A stretch of 64,000 nt of DNA from Oscillospiraceae bacterium. GTDB lineage: Bacteria > Bacillota > Clostridia > Oscillospirales > CAG-272. Made by a program: the position numbers and the translations under genes. The notes beneath the pieces were generated by a model. That model had not been told where the DNA came from. It made no database searches and was given only the letters and a program-made list of their open reading frames with translations. Below, piece after piece: positions 51,578 to 60,349 of this stretch (the stretch's first letter is position 1; each line of letters starts with the position of its first letter). The stretch lies in the NCBI GenBank assembly GCA_015063795.1, contig SVTL01000002.1:1-64000 (forward strand). Direction: 5' to 3'.

Positions 51578-53020
51578 TCAGGCGTTTTCGAGGATGTGGC
51601 AGATCACGCGGTAGAATCTTTTGCAGGAGGAGATCGAGAGCCGCTCAGAGGGGGTGTGGATGTCGAACATGACCGGACCGACCGAGATGGCATCCATCCC
51701 CGGCACGCGCTTGCTCATCAGACCGCACTCCAGCCCGGCGTGAACGGCGGTCACATACGGCTCCTTGTCGGAGAAGAGGGTGCGGTAGGAGTCGATGTAT
51801 CGCTTCTGGATGGGCGAGCCGCTGACAAATTCCCAGCCGGGGTAGCCGTATCCCTCCTCATAACGGGTGTCAAACTCCTTGGAGATGAATTTGTGCAAGG
51901 TGATCAGCTCGTTCAGACGGCTTTCCTGCATGGAACGGAGCGAGCAGGTGATCGAAACGGTGTTTCCTTCGGTCTTGACCACGCCCACATTGGAGGAGGT
52001 GTCCACAATGCCTTCCAGATCTTTGGACATATGCAGAACGCCGTTGGGAACGAGGGCGAGGAGCGTGAGCAGACGGCGGGTGTCGCGGTAGGAGAAGCAG
52101 CTTTCGCGCATGGGGGCTTTGGACACGCGGAGAGAGAAGCGGGCATCGTCTTTGTTCAGCTCCTTGCGGATCTCCTTTTCCTTGGCGGCGATGCAGGCGC
52201 TGACACGCTTCACATCGTCTGCGGCAATGAGAACGGTCCCCTCGCGGGTGATGGCGGTCAGCTTGGTTCCCGCATCAAAGGAGACCAGATTGAAAACCTC
52301 CTGCTCATACACATCGAGAAGCACGCGGGCGAGGATACGGGTGGCGTTGGCGCGTCCGAGATGGATATCGGCGCCCGAATGACCGCCCGCCAGCCCCTTG
52401 ACTTCGATCTTGAGCAGCTTGTTTTCGTTGCGGACGGCATCCAGCTCCAGACGGTGGAGGATGTTGATGCCTCCCGCACAGCCGGCGGTGATCTCGTTTT
52501 CGCCCGAGGCGTCGAGGTTGATCATCCGCTTGGCGGACAGACGGCTGTAATCAAAGGCGAACGCACCGTCCATTCCCGTTTCCTCGTCGGCGGTAAACAA
52601 ACATTCCAGCGGCGGATGGGAGAGGGAAGGATCGTCAAGGATCGCCAGCATCAGCGCCACACCGATGCCGTCATCGCCGCCGAGGGTGGTGCCGTCGGCC
52701 TTGAGAAAATCGCCGTCGATGACAAGATCGATGCCTTCTTTGAGAAAGTCATGCTCACAGCCGACCAGCTTTTCGCAGACCATGTCGGTATGAGCCTGAA
52801 GCATCAGCGGCGCTTCGTTTTCGCGCCCGGCAGAGCCGCCTTTTTTGATCAGCACGTTGAACGTGTCATCGGAATAGCAGTCAAGCCCGCGCTGTTCGGC
52901 GAAATCGCAGAGAAAGGCTGTGATACCCTTCAAATTGCCCGAGCCGCGGGGGATCGCGGAAATGTCTTCAAAAAAACGGAAAAGCGCTTGAGGCGCAAGC
53001 GAGTCGAGACGGTAGCTCAT
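51578..53020 (-). CDS. pepD: Aminoacyl-histidine dipeptidase (PepD-like, M20)
   Basis: A 480-aa cytosolic zinc dipeptidase of family M20C. Ligand and catalytic motifs are LQAHTDMVCEK (His, Asp), GGDDGIGVALMLAIL (Asp) and FTADEETGMDGA (Glu pair). A lid domain containing GLAGGHSGADIHLGRANA follows, and the C-terminal His is in AVHAGLECG. Length and order fit PepD, which degrades broad Xaa-Xaa dipeptides. It overlaps the GDPD gene by four bases. Confidence 0.95.
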   Translation of the reverse strand: MSYRLDSLAPQALFRFFEDISAIPRGSGNLKGITAFLCDFAEQRGLDCYSDDTFNVLIKKGGSAGRENEAPLMLQAHTDMVCEKLVGCEHDFLKEGIDLVIDGDFLKADGTTLGGDDGIGVALMLAILDDPSLSHPPLECLFTADEETGMDGAFAFDYSRLSAKRMINLDASGENEITAGCAGGINILHRLELDAVRNENKLLKIEVKGLAGGHSGADIHLGRANATRILARVLLDVYEQEVFNLVSFDAGTKLTAITREGTVLIAADDVKRVSACIAAKEKEIRKELNKDDARFSLRVSKAPMRESCFSYRDTRRLLTLLALVPNGVLHMSKDLEGIVDTSSNVGVVKTEGNTVSITCSLRSMQESRLNELITLHKFISKEFDTRYEEGYGYPGWEFVSGSPIQKRYIDSYRTLFSDKEPYVTAVHAGLECGLMSKRVPGMDAISVGPVMFDIHTPSERLSISSCKRFYRVICHILENA

Positions 53021-53865
53021 AAGGCGGATCCTTTCACATGGTTTTCTTTCTTTATGTCGATTTTTGCAGGCTCTTCAAAGATCAGGCTCTCGTAGATCCC
53101 GCAGGCATCGGCGGCGCTCGGATCGCGGAGCGTCCAGGCGATCAGCACGGGGGAAAAGAGCGTGCGGCAGAGGCGGTAGCCCCAGGCATCGTCCTTGTAG
53201 CAATAGGCGATGAAATCGGGACGCCCGATGGCGTTGACAAACAGATTGGGGAGCATAAAGGCGCGAACAGCCTCTTTTCCCTTGCCCCATTTCATCCGGC
53301 AGGCCAGCTGACCGCGGATGATGTCGGGACGGTTCTTTTTGAACCATCCGAGGATGAAGGGATTGAAGGATTCAACGATGATGTTGCCTTGATAGGTGTC
53401 GATCAGTGCAACGGTCAGCGGACAGGCGGACGTGTTTCGAAGTCCCCCCTGCTCCTTGATTTCGCAGACGATGCTCACGCCGCCGAGGACCTCAAGCACC
53501 TCTTCAAACAGCGGGATCTTCTCCTCCGTCCCTTTTAAACGGAAGGCAGAAAGCTCTTGGTAGGTAAAGTCGGCGATTCTTCCGTTAACGCCGCACATAC
53601 GGCGGAGGTCGCCGTCGTGAAAAACCACGATCCTGTCGTCCTTGGTGCGCTGAACGTCCAGCTCCACGCCCAGCCCCAGCGAAGCGGCTCGTTTGAAGGC
53701 GGCCAGCGAATTTTCGGGGATACCCATCGCCTCGTTGAAATAGCCGCGGTGGGCGTAGAGGCGGTCAAAGGCAAAGCGACGCTTTTTGTTGGGCTTGAGA
53801 GCGAACAGGAGAAGGAACAGAATGAGAAGCAGCAGGATCAAAAGGCTCGAAAGAAGAACGATCAT
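53017..53865 (-). CDS. Glycerophosphodiester phosphodiesterase
   Basis: A 282-aa TIM-barrel enzyme with an N-terminal membrane helix (about 3-24). Catalytic residues are in AHRGYFNEAMGIPENSLAAF (His, Glu), GVELDVQRTKDDRIVVFHD (Glu, Asp, His) and CEIKEQG. It hydrolyses deacylated phospholipids to glycerol-3-phosphate and an alcohol. The anchor suggests work at the membrane. SD AAAGGAG precedes the ATG. Confidence 0.94.
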   Translation of the reverse strand: MIVLLSSLLILLLLILFLLLFALKPNKKRRFAFDRLYAHRGYFNEAMGIPENSLAAFKRAASLGLGVELDVQRTKDDRIVVFHDGDLRRMCGVNGRIADFTYQELSAFRLKGTEEKIPLFEEVLEVLGGVSIVCEIKEQGGLRNTSACPLTVALIDTYQGNIIVESFNPFILGWFKKNRPDIIRGQLACRMKWGKGKEAVRAFMLPNLFVNAIGRPDFIAYCYKDDAWGYRLCRTLFSPVLIAWTLRDPSAADACGIYESLIFEEPAKIDIKKENHVKGSAL

Positions 53866-53888
53866 ATGGGGTTCTCTCCTTTGAAGAA

Positions 53889-55160
53889 TTATGTTTCGGT
53901 CTGATCGGCAGGGGCAGGGATCTCGCGGTTGTCGCCGTGCTTGACAAAGAGCATGGTGCAGAAGGCGAGAGCCATGAAAAGAGCGGCATAGGGGAAGAGG
54001 GTGTGATAGCCCACGTGCTCGAGGAAGAAGCCGGAGAGGACGGGCGTGATGATCTGCGCGGCCATGGAGAAGGTGTAGTAATAGCCGGTGTATTTGCCCG
54101 TCTTGTTGCCGCTGGCCAGCTCAACGGCCATGGGGTAGGAGTTGACGTTGATGATCGCCCAGCCGATGCCGACCAACAGGAAGAAGGGGATCAGAATGTT
54201 GGAATAGGTACGGACGAAGATCATGGCGGAGAAGGGAAGGATCATGAGAAGAACGCCTGCCAGAATGCACTTTTTGCGTCCGAAGCGGGAGGCCAGAGCG
54301 CCTGCGGGAATGTAGGTGACGATGGCAGTGGCCATGGCGATCATAAGAGGATCGGCGAAGCTGCCGTCTGCCAGACCGAGATAGCTCTGTGCATATTTGG
54401 AAAAGGCGGTGGTGACTGCGTTGTAGGCCATGTACCACAGCGCAACGGAGGAGAGCAGGAAGAAGAGACTCTTTTTCACCGCGGGCGGAAGCTTGTCGTC
54501 CTTGTCGGAGCTTGCTTTGCCGATGGATTCCGCCTGATCGGGCTCTTTGTCGGAAAGTGCCTCGGCCAGCTTGTTTTCGTTGACTGTGAAGAAGAGGATT
54601 GCCGCCGAGATCAGCATGACAGCCGCGACCGTTCCGAACAGCAGAGCGTGCTCACTTGAGCTGCCGCTTTTCAGAAACAGACGGATCAGCAGCAGCGAAA
54701 CGATGCCGCCGATGGCGCCCATCAGATTGATGACGGCGTTGGCACGGGAGCGCAGGGGCTTCGGCGTGATGTCAGGCATCAGAGCCACGGCAGGGGAACG
54801 GTAGGTACCCATCGCGGTCAGCGTGAGGAAGAGGGCGGCGGTGAAAAAGCCGAAGTGGCGCATGCTTTCGGCCATGGGCAGAAGCAGCATGGCAGCGGCG
54901 GCCACCAGCGTCCCACCAAGGATAAAGGGCATACGGCGCCCGATGCGGGTGTGGGTACGGTCGGAGAGCGTGCCGAAGAAGGGGAGAAGGAAAAGCGCGA
55001 GAATGTTGTCAGAGGCCATGATCAGTCCCGAAACGGTGTCGCCCAATGAGAAGGCGTTCTTCAGCATCAGCGGGATCAGGCTGTCGTACAGCTGCCAGAA
55101 CGCGCAGATCGAGAAGAAGGCGAAGCCGATGAGGACCGTGTTTTTGTAGTTCAGTTTCAC
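53889..55160 (-). CDS. MFS transporter (sugar/GPH-like)
   Basis: A 423-aa protein with about 12 membrane helices. The loop 2-3 motif is GTLSDRTHTRIGRRMPFILGGTL, close to the SLC45/GPH-like groups that carry sugars. A charged central loop (about 190-225) divides the halves, and ASRFGRKKCILAG repeats the loop motif in the second half. The substrate is not known. The start is GTG with AAAGGAG upstream. It is the first gene of the MFS-GDPD-pepD run. Confidence 0.88.
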   Translation of the reverse strand: MKLNYKNTVLIGFAFFSICAFWQLYDSLIPLMLKNAFSLGDTVSGLIMASDNILALFLLPFFGTLSDRTHTRIGRRMPFILGGTLVAAAAMLLLPMAESMRHFGFFTAALFLTLTAMGTYRSPAVALMPDITPKPLRSRANAVINLMGAIGGIVSLLLIRLFLKSGSSSEHALLFGTVAAVMLISAAILFFTVNENKLAEALSDKEPDQAESIGKASSDKDDKLPPAVKKSLFFLLSSVALWYMAYNAVTTAFSKYAQSYLGLADGSFADPLMIAMATAIVTYIPAGALASRFGRKKCILAGVLLMILPFSAMIFVRTYSNILIPFFLLVGIGWAIINVNSYPMAVELASGNKTGKYTGYYYTFSMAAQIITPVLSGFFLEHVGYHTLFPYAALFMALAFCTMLFVKHGDNREIPAPADQTET

Positions 55161-55217
55161 GAGGGATCTCCTTTTTCTTGTTGGTTATGGTAGGGGCAAA
55201 TTGCCGTCATTCATTTT

Positions 55218-55246
55218 ATTATATCACAGTTTTTTCCATTTTTCAA
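55218..55246 (-). promoter_or_regulatory. Sigma-A promoter of the MFS-GDPD-pepD run
   Basis: Minus strand: -35 TTGAAA (55241-55246), 17-bp spacer, extended -10 TGA TATAAT (55218-55223). The rest of the AT-rich gap 55161-55454 shows no gene. Confidence 0.85.
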
Positions 55247-55454
55247 TATGCAGTCTTTTCTTTCAAATTGCTTTTGACCGTTGTTTGTCGCTTTTTTGAG
55301 AAAAAATTTTTCAAGAAAAAAGGGATTTTACGTTTTTTTGCGTATTTTATACATGAAAGGCGAAGTTTGCGCCTTTTCCAAAAAAAGTCTTTTGGTGAAA
55401 AACAGACAGTAAGTTCGCCATACAACTTGTCACACACAGAAAGGAAAGCAAACA

Positions 55455-56249
55455 ATGAAATACGCATCCGATTTTCGAACCATTGCCCGAAACGCCCTGC
55501 GCGGAAAATGGCTGATTGCCGCGCTGACCGCCTTTGTTGCCTCTTTGATCGGTGCGCTGATCTTAGGAGGCAGAAGCGGCGGGGCAACCATTGAAAACGA
55601 AAGTAACAGCGGCTTTTCGTTTCAGGATTTGATCCCTGCCCACCTGCTGCCCGTTCTGCTTCTTGTGTTTGGTCTTCTTGCCGCGCTCGCCTCGGTCGGG
55701 GCCGTTGTTGCTTTTCTCATCGGAGGAGTGGGCAAGCTGGGATATGCCAAATTCAATCTGAATGTGGTGGATCGCAGAGAAGCCCGCTTTGAGGATCTGT
55801 TTTCTCAGTTCAACCGCTTTGGTGACGGCTTCTTGATGAATTTTCTCGCGGGACTGTACATTTTCCTTTGGTCGCTTCTTTTCATCATTCCGGGAATCAT
55901 CAAATTCTTCAGTTATGCCATGACGCCTTACATTTTATACGAGCATCCCGAGTATACGCCCAACCAGGCCATTACCCGCTCGCGTGAGTTGATGAACGGC
56001 AATAAATTCCGCCTGTTTTGTTTGAGCTTCAGCTTCATCGGCTGGTCTCTGCTCTGCATGCTGCCCACTATGGTGGCTTTGATTGCGGCCGCTTTCGGCG
56101 CGATCGTTTTTCTGCCGCTGATGCTGGTCACGATTGTGGGAGAGTGCTTCCTTTCCGCATACATCGAAGCGGCAGGCGCAGCTTTCTACCGCGAGATCTC
56201 GCAGACCGAGGCTCCTGCATTTGAGGCCGATTATACCGTGATTCAGTAA
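55455..56249 (+). CDS. DUF975 family membrane protein
   Basis: A 264-aa membrane protein with about five helices. The start MKYASDFRTIARNALRGKWLIA is typical of DUF975, as is VVDRREARFEDLFSQFNRFGDGFLMNFLAGLYIFLWSLLFIIPGIIKFFSYAMTPYILYEHPE. Its function is unknown; relatives lie at the membrane of many Bacillota. AAAGGA precedes the ATG. It stands 47 bases before dgt and may be read with it. Confidence 0.9.
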   Translation: MKYASDFRTIARNALRGKWLIAALTAFVASLIGALILGGRSGGATIENESNSGFSFQDLIPAHLLPVLLLVFGLLAALASVGAVVAFLIGGVGKLGYAKFNLNVVDRREARFEDLFSQFNRFGDGFLMNFLAGLYIFLWSLLFIIPGIIKFFSYAMTPYILYEHPEYTPNQAITRSRELMNGNKFRLFCLSFSFIGWSLLCMLPTMVALIAAAFGAIVFLPLMLVTIVGECFLSAYIEAAGAAFYREISQTEAPAFEADYTVIQ

Positions 56250-56296
56250 AAACTTAAAAAACAACAAACGAAATCCTGTCAGAAAAAGGTGAAACG

Positions 56297-57301
56297 ATGA
56301 CCGATTTTCCCCGATACTGCTTTGAAAAGGAGCGTCAGACGCTGTCGCCCTATGCCTTTTTGTCCGAGAACACGAGAGGACGGGAGGAGTACACCGAGCC
56401 CTGCCCGTACCGCACCGACTTTCAGCGCGACCGCGACCGCATCACCCATTGCAAGGCCTTCCGCCGTCTGATGCACAAAACGCAGGTCTTTCTCTCGCCG
56501 GAGGAGGATCATTATCGCACCCGTCTCTCCCACACGCTGGAGGTGACGCAGATCGTGCGGACTATGACGCGCGCTCTCTGCCTCAATGAGGATCTGGCGG
56601 AGGCGGCCGCTCTCGGTCACGATCTGGGGCACACGCCCTTCGGCCATGCGGGCGAGAAGGTCCTGCAGGAGTATTATGACAAAACCTTCACCCATTACCG
56701 CCAGAGCCTGCGTGTGGTGGAAAAGCTGGAGAACGGCGGCAAGGGACTGAATCTGACATACGAGGTGCGTGACGGCATCCTCAACCACAGCGGCGACAAC
56801 GAGGCCTGTACGCTGGAGGGGAAGCTGGTCAAATATGCCGACCGCATCGCTTACATCAACCACGACATCGACGATGCCCTGCGCGCGGGGATCCTGTCGG
56901 ACAATGACATTCCCGCGCGGCTGAAGAAAACGCTGGGGTATACCTACAGCGACCGCATCAACTCCATGGTGTCGGCGATCGTGCAGGCCAGCAGCGGCAG
57001 AGATACCATCGATATGATTCCCGAAATCCGCGAGGCCATGAACGAAATGCGGGATTTTCTGTTTGAAACGGTCTACACCAGCAGCATCGCCAAGCGCGAG
57101 GACAAGAAGGCGCAGGAGCTTTTGAAGCGGCTGTTTGACTATTACTGCCGCCATCCCGAGCAGCTGCCAGACGAATACAAGACTGCCATCGAGGAAGAGG
57201 GCGTGGAGCGCAAGGTCTGCGACTACATCGCGGGCATGACCGACCGATACGCCATCGCGGTCTATAAAAACCTGTACATTCCGGAGGTCTGGAAAGCATG
57301 A
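56297..57301 (+). CDS. dgt: Deoxyguanosinetriphosphate triphosphohydrolase-like protein
   Basis: A 334-aa HD-domain enzyme that removes triphosphate from dNTPs. Motifs are KAFRRLMHKTQVF, TRLSHTLEVTQIVRT (His), LGHDLGHTPFGHAGE (HD), ILNHSGDN and YADRIAYINHDIDDAL (Asp). Whether dGTP or another dNTP is preferred cannot be told. The stop overlaps the dnaG start (ATGA), which ties dNTP control to the primase operon. Confidence 0.94.
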   Translation: MTDFPRYCFEKERQTLSPYAFLSENTRGREEYTEPCPYRTDFQRDRDRITHCKAFRRLMHKTQVFLSPEEDHYRTRLSHTLEVTQIVRTMTRALCLNEDLAEAAALGHDLGHTPFGHAGEKVLQEYYDKTFTHYRQSLRVVEKLENGGKGLNLTYEVRDGILNHSGDNEACTLEGKLVKYADRIAYINHDIDDALRAGILSDNDIPARLKKTLGYTYSDRINSMVSAIVQASSGRDTIDMIPEIREAMNEMRDFLFETVYTSSIAKREDKKAQELLKRLFDYYCRHPEQLPDEYKTAIEEEGVERKVCDYIAGMTDRYAIAVYKNLYIPEVWKA

Positions 57302-59040
57302 GAATACCGGCGGAGATCATCGAGGAGATCAAGGCACGCAATGACATCGAGGAGGTCGTCTCCTCCTATGTCACGCTCAAGCGCGCCGGCTCCAACATGA
57401 TGGGGCTCTGCCCCTTCCACAGCGAAAAAACGCCGTCGTTCAATGTCTCCTCAGCGCGAGGCATCTTCAAATGCTTCGGCTGCGGAAGCGGCGGCGATGT
57501 GATCACCTTCATCATGAAGATTGAGAATCTGGATTACCGCGAGGCGGTGGAGCTTCTGGCCAAGCGGGCGGGCATCCGTCTGCCTCAGGACGAGGAGGAG
57601 AGGAAAAAGGGCATCGATAAGCGCCGCTTCTTCCAGATGAACAAGGATGCCGCGCTGTTTTTCCATTCCTGCTTTCAGAACACCGAGGGCGGAAAAGCAG
57701 CCTATCAGTATCTGTTGAACCGCGGGCTGTCCCGCAGTCTCATCACCCATTTCGGGATGGGCTATGCGCCCGATTCCTTTGATGCTCTGCACAACCATCT
57801 GAGGAGCAAGGGGTACACCGATGCGGAGATGAAGACCGCCTTTCTCTGCGCCGAAAGCCGCAAGAACGGGCGGACATATGACATCTTCCGCAAGCGCGTC
57901 ATGATCCCCATCATCGATCTGACGGGCAACGTCATTGCCTTCGGCGGACGTGTCACCGATGACAGCAAGCCCAAATACATCAATACCTCCGACAACCCGA
58001 TTTACAAAAAAGGACGGAACATTTTTGCTCTGAATTTCGCCAAAGAGGGGTGCGGCGAAAGCCTCATCCTGTGTGAGGGGTATATGGATGTCATTGCCCT
58101 TCACGGCGCCGGCTTTTCCAATGCGGTGGCCTGTCTGGGAACGGCCATGACGCCCGAGCAGGCGAGGCTGATCGCACGGTACACCAAGAGCGTGTTCATC
58201 TCGCTGGACAACGACGAGGCGGGCAAGCGTGCGGTGGACAACGCCTTCAACCGTCTCACCGAGGCAGGGCTTGAGGTCAAGATCCTCGGCCTGTCGGGAG
58301 CAAAGGACCCGGATGAATACATCAAAAAGTACGGCAAAGAGCGCTTCTCCCAGCTTCTGACGGGAAGCCGCTCCTGGTTCGATTTCAAGCTCAACGGCAT
58401 TTTGGAGGGCAAGGATCTGTCGCTGACCGAGGATAAGGTGCGCGCCACCTCCGAGGCGGTCAAGCTGATCGCAGGCTTTCCCTCTCAGTCCGAACGGGAT
58501 ATCTACATCGGCATTGCCTCCAAAAAGCTGGACATTCCCTCCGCCGGACTGAAAAACGACGTGGAGTTCACCCACAACAAAAACCGCCGCGCCGCCGAGC
58601 AGGATGCCGGCCGCAAGCGCATGATCCAGACGGCGCGCAACGGTGACAAGATCAACCCCGAGTTTTCCAAACATGTCAAGGCGGCTGCTGCCGAGGAGGC
58701 GATTTTGGGCGTGCTGCTGCGGCAGAGCGAGCTGATTCCGCTGGTACAGCAGGGGAAGATCGGTCTTGGCGAGGAAGACTTTATCACCGAGTTCAACCGC
58801 GCCGTGTTCTCCCGTATGCTTGACTTGTACGAGGAGGGCGAGCGGTTCGATTTCGGGCTGCTTGGGCAGTTCTTTTCCGCCGACGAGATGGGGCGCATCA
58901 CCGATATGGCCACCTCCCGCGATAAGATGACCGTCAACGGCGAAACCGTTCTGCGCGACTGCATTGCGGTGCTGAAAAAGGAAAAGAACAAAAACAATAT
59001 GAATGTTTTGGATATTTTGGAACAAAAGCGTAAAAAATAA
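57298..59040 (+). CDS. dnaG: DNA primase
   Basis: A 580-aa enzyme that makes RNA primers at the fork. The N-terminal zinc module is [11 protein letters not shown]...CFGCG (CHC2 type). The TOPRIM core has [16 protein letters not shown] and [11 protein letters not shown]. The C-terminal helicase-binding domain is about 440-575. Length is normal. It lies between dgt and rpoD, the usual macromolecular synthesis operon. Confidence 0.98.
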   Translation: MRIPAEIIEEIKARNDIEEVVSSYVTLKRAGSNMMGLCPFHSEKTPSFNVSSARGIFKCFGCGSGGDVITFIMKIENLDYREAVELLAKRAGIRLPQDEEERKKGIDKRRFFQMNKDAALFFHSCFQNTEGGKAAYQYLLNRGLSRSLITHFGMGYAPDSFDALHNHLRSKGYTDAEMKTAFLCAESRKNGRTYDIFRKRVMIPIIDLTGNVIAFGGRVTDDSKPKYINTSDNPIYKKGRNIFALNFAKEGCGESLILCEGYMDVIALHGAGFSNAVACLGTAMTPEQARLIARYTKSVFISLDNDEAGKRAVDNAFNRLTEAGLEVKILGLSGAKDPDEYIKKYGKERFSQLLTGSRSWFDFKLNGILEGKDLSLTEDKVRATSEAVKLIAGFPSQSERDIYIGIASKKLDIPSAGLKNDVEFTHNKNRRAAEQDAGRKRMIQTARNGDKINPEFSKHVKAAAAEEAILGVLLRQSELIPLVQQGKIGLGEEDFITEFNRAVFSRMLDLYEEGERFDFGLLGQFFSADEMGRITDMATSRDKMTVNGETVLRDCIAVLKKEKNKNNMNVLDILEQKRKK

Positions 59041-59066
59041 ATTTACATATACAGAGGAAAAGGAAT

Positions 59067-60161
59067 ATGCTGGAAGAAAAGAAATTTGAAATGAAGGATC
59101 TCATTGAAAAGGGAAAGGCCAAGGGCTCTCTGTCCAACAGTGAGATCATGGAAGCGCTGGAGGATGTCGATTACGACATCGAGCAAATTGAAAAGCTGTA
59201 TGATACGCTGGAAGGGCTCGGCATCGAGATCACCGGCTATCTGGACACGCAGGAATTCGAGAAGATCGAGAGCGAGGTCGAGCAGTATGAGAGCGCCGAG
59301 GACATGGAGAAGATGCTGGCGCAGGAAGGCCTTGCCATCGATGATCCGGTCCGCATGTACCTCAAGGAGATCGGTAAGGTCCCGCTGCTGGACAGCGAGC
59401 GCGAGGTCTATCTGGCCGAGAAAATGTCCAACGGCGACGAGGCCGCCAAGAAGGAGCTGGTGGAATCCAACCTCCGTCTGGTGGTCAGCATCGCCAAGCG
59501 CTACGTGGGCAAGGGGATGTTCTTCCTTGACCTGATCCAGGAGGGCAACCTTGGTCTGATGAAGGCGGTGGACAAGTTTGATTACCGCAAGGGCTACAAG
59601 TTCTCCACCTATGCTACCTGGTGGATCCGCCAGGCCATCACCCGTGCCATTGCCGATCAGGCTCGCACCATCCGCATCCCCGTGCACATGATCGAGACCA
59701 TCCACAAGATCTCCCGCGTCTCCCGTCAGCTGCTGCAGAAGCTGGGACATGAGGCGTCGGCAGAGGAGATCGCCGCCGAGATCGGCATGACGCCCGACAA
59801 GGTGCGCGAGATCATGAAGATCGCCCAGGATCCCGTTTCGCTGGAAACACCCATCGGTGAGGAGGAGGACAGCCACCTCGGCGACTTCATCCCCGACGAC
59901 GATTCGCCCGCACCCGCCGATGCCGCATCGTATACGCTGCTGCGCGAACAGCTCAACGAGGTGCTTCATACGCTGACTCCCCGCGAGGAGAGCGTGCTGA
60001 AGCTTCGCTTCGGTCTGCAGGACGGCCGTCAGCGTACGCTGGAGGAGGTCGGCAAGGAGTTCAACATCACCCGTGAGCGCATCCGTCAGATCGAGGCCAA
60101 GGCGCTCCGCAAGCTTCGCCACCCCAGCCGTTCCAAGCGTCTGAAGGATTATTTGGACTAA
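59067..60161 (+). CDS. rpoD: Primary sigma factor SigA (RpoD)
   Basis: A 364-aa housekeeping sigma factor. It has a short region 1.1, region 1.2 ([17 protein letters not shown]), region 2 ([36 protein letters not shown]), region 3 and region 4 ([27 protein letters not shown]). The size fits the Bacillota SigA type. The many TTGACA/TATAAT promoters in this window are its likely targets. It starts 26 bases after dnaG. No clear terminator follows. Confidence 0.98.
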   Translation: MLEEKKFEMKDLIEKGKAKGSLSNSEIMEALEDVDYDIEQIEKLYDTLEGLGIEITGYLDTQEFEKIESEVEQYESAEDMEKMLAQEGLAIDDPVRMYLKEIGKVPLLDSEREVYLAEKMSNGDEAAKKELVESNLRLVVSIAKRYVGKGMFFLDLIQEGNLGLMKAVDKFDYRKGYKFSTYATWWIRQAITRAIADQARTIRIPVHMIETIHKISRVSRQLLQKLGHEASAEEIAAEIGMTPDKVREIMKIAQDPVSLETPIGEEEDSHLGDFIPDDDSPAPADAASYTLLREQLNEVLHTLTPREESVLKLRFGLQDGRQRTLEEVGKEFNITRERIRQIEAKALRKLRHPSRSKRLKDYLD

Positions 60162-60238
60162 TTAACAGCAAGACATTAAAATTTGCAGTATTGTCATAAC
60201 CCTTTTACATTTTTTCGCCCGAGAAAGTCAAATTTTAC

Positions 60239-60267
60239 TTGACATATTTCGGCTATTGGTGTACAAT
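60239..60267 (+). promoter_or_regulatory. Sigma-A promoter of the 60350 lipoprotein gene
   Basis: -35 TTGACA (60239-60244), 17-bp spacer, -10 TACAAT (60262-60267), about 83 bases before the ATG. Confidence 0.88.
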
Positions 60268-60349
60268 ATTTGCAGTTTGTGTTTTGCACAACCACCCACA
60301 TTGGACGTGTTGCACAATTTCTTTTAAATTATTTGGAGGAATCGCCAAA

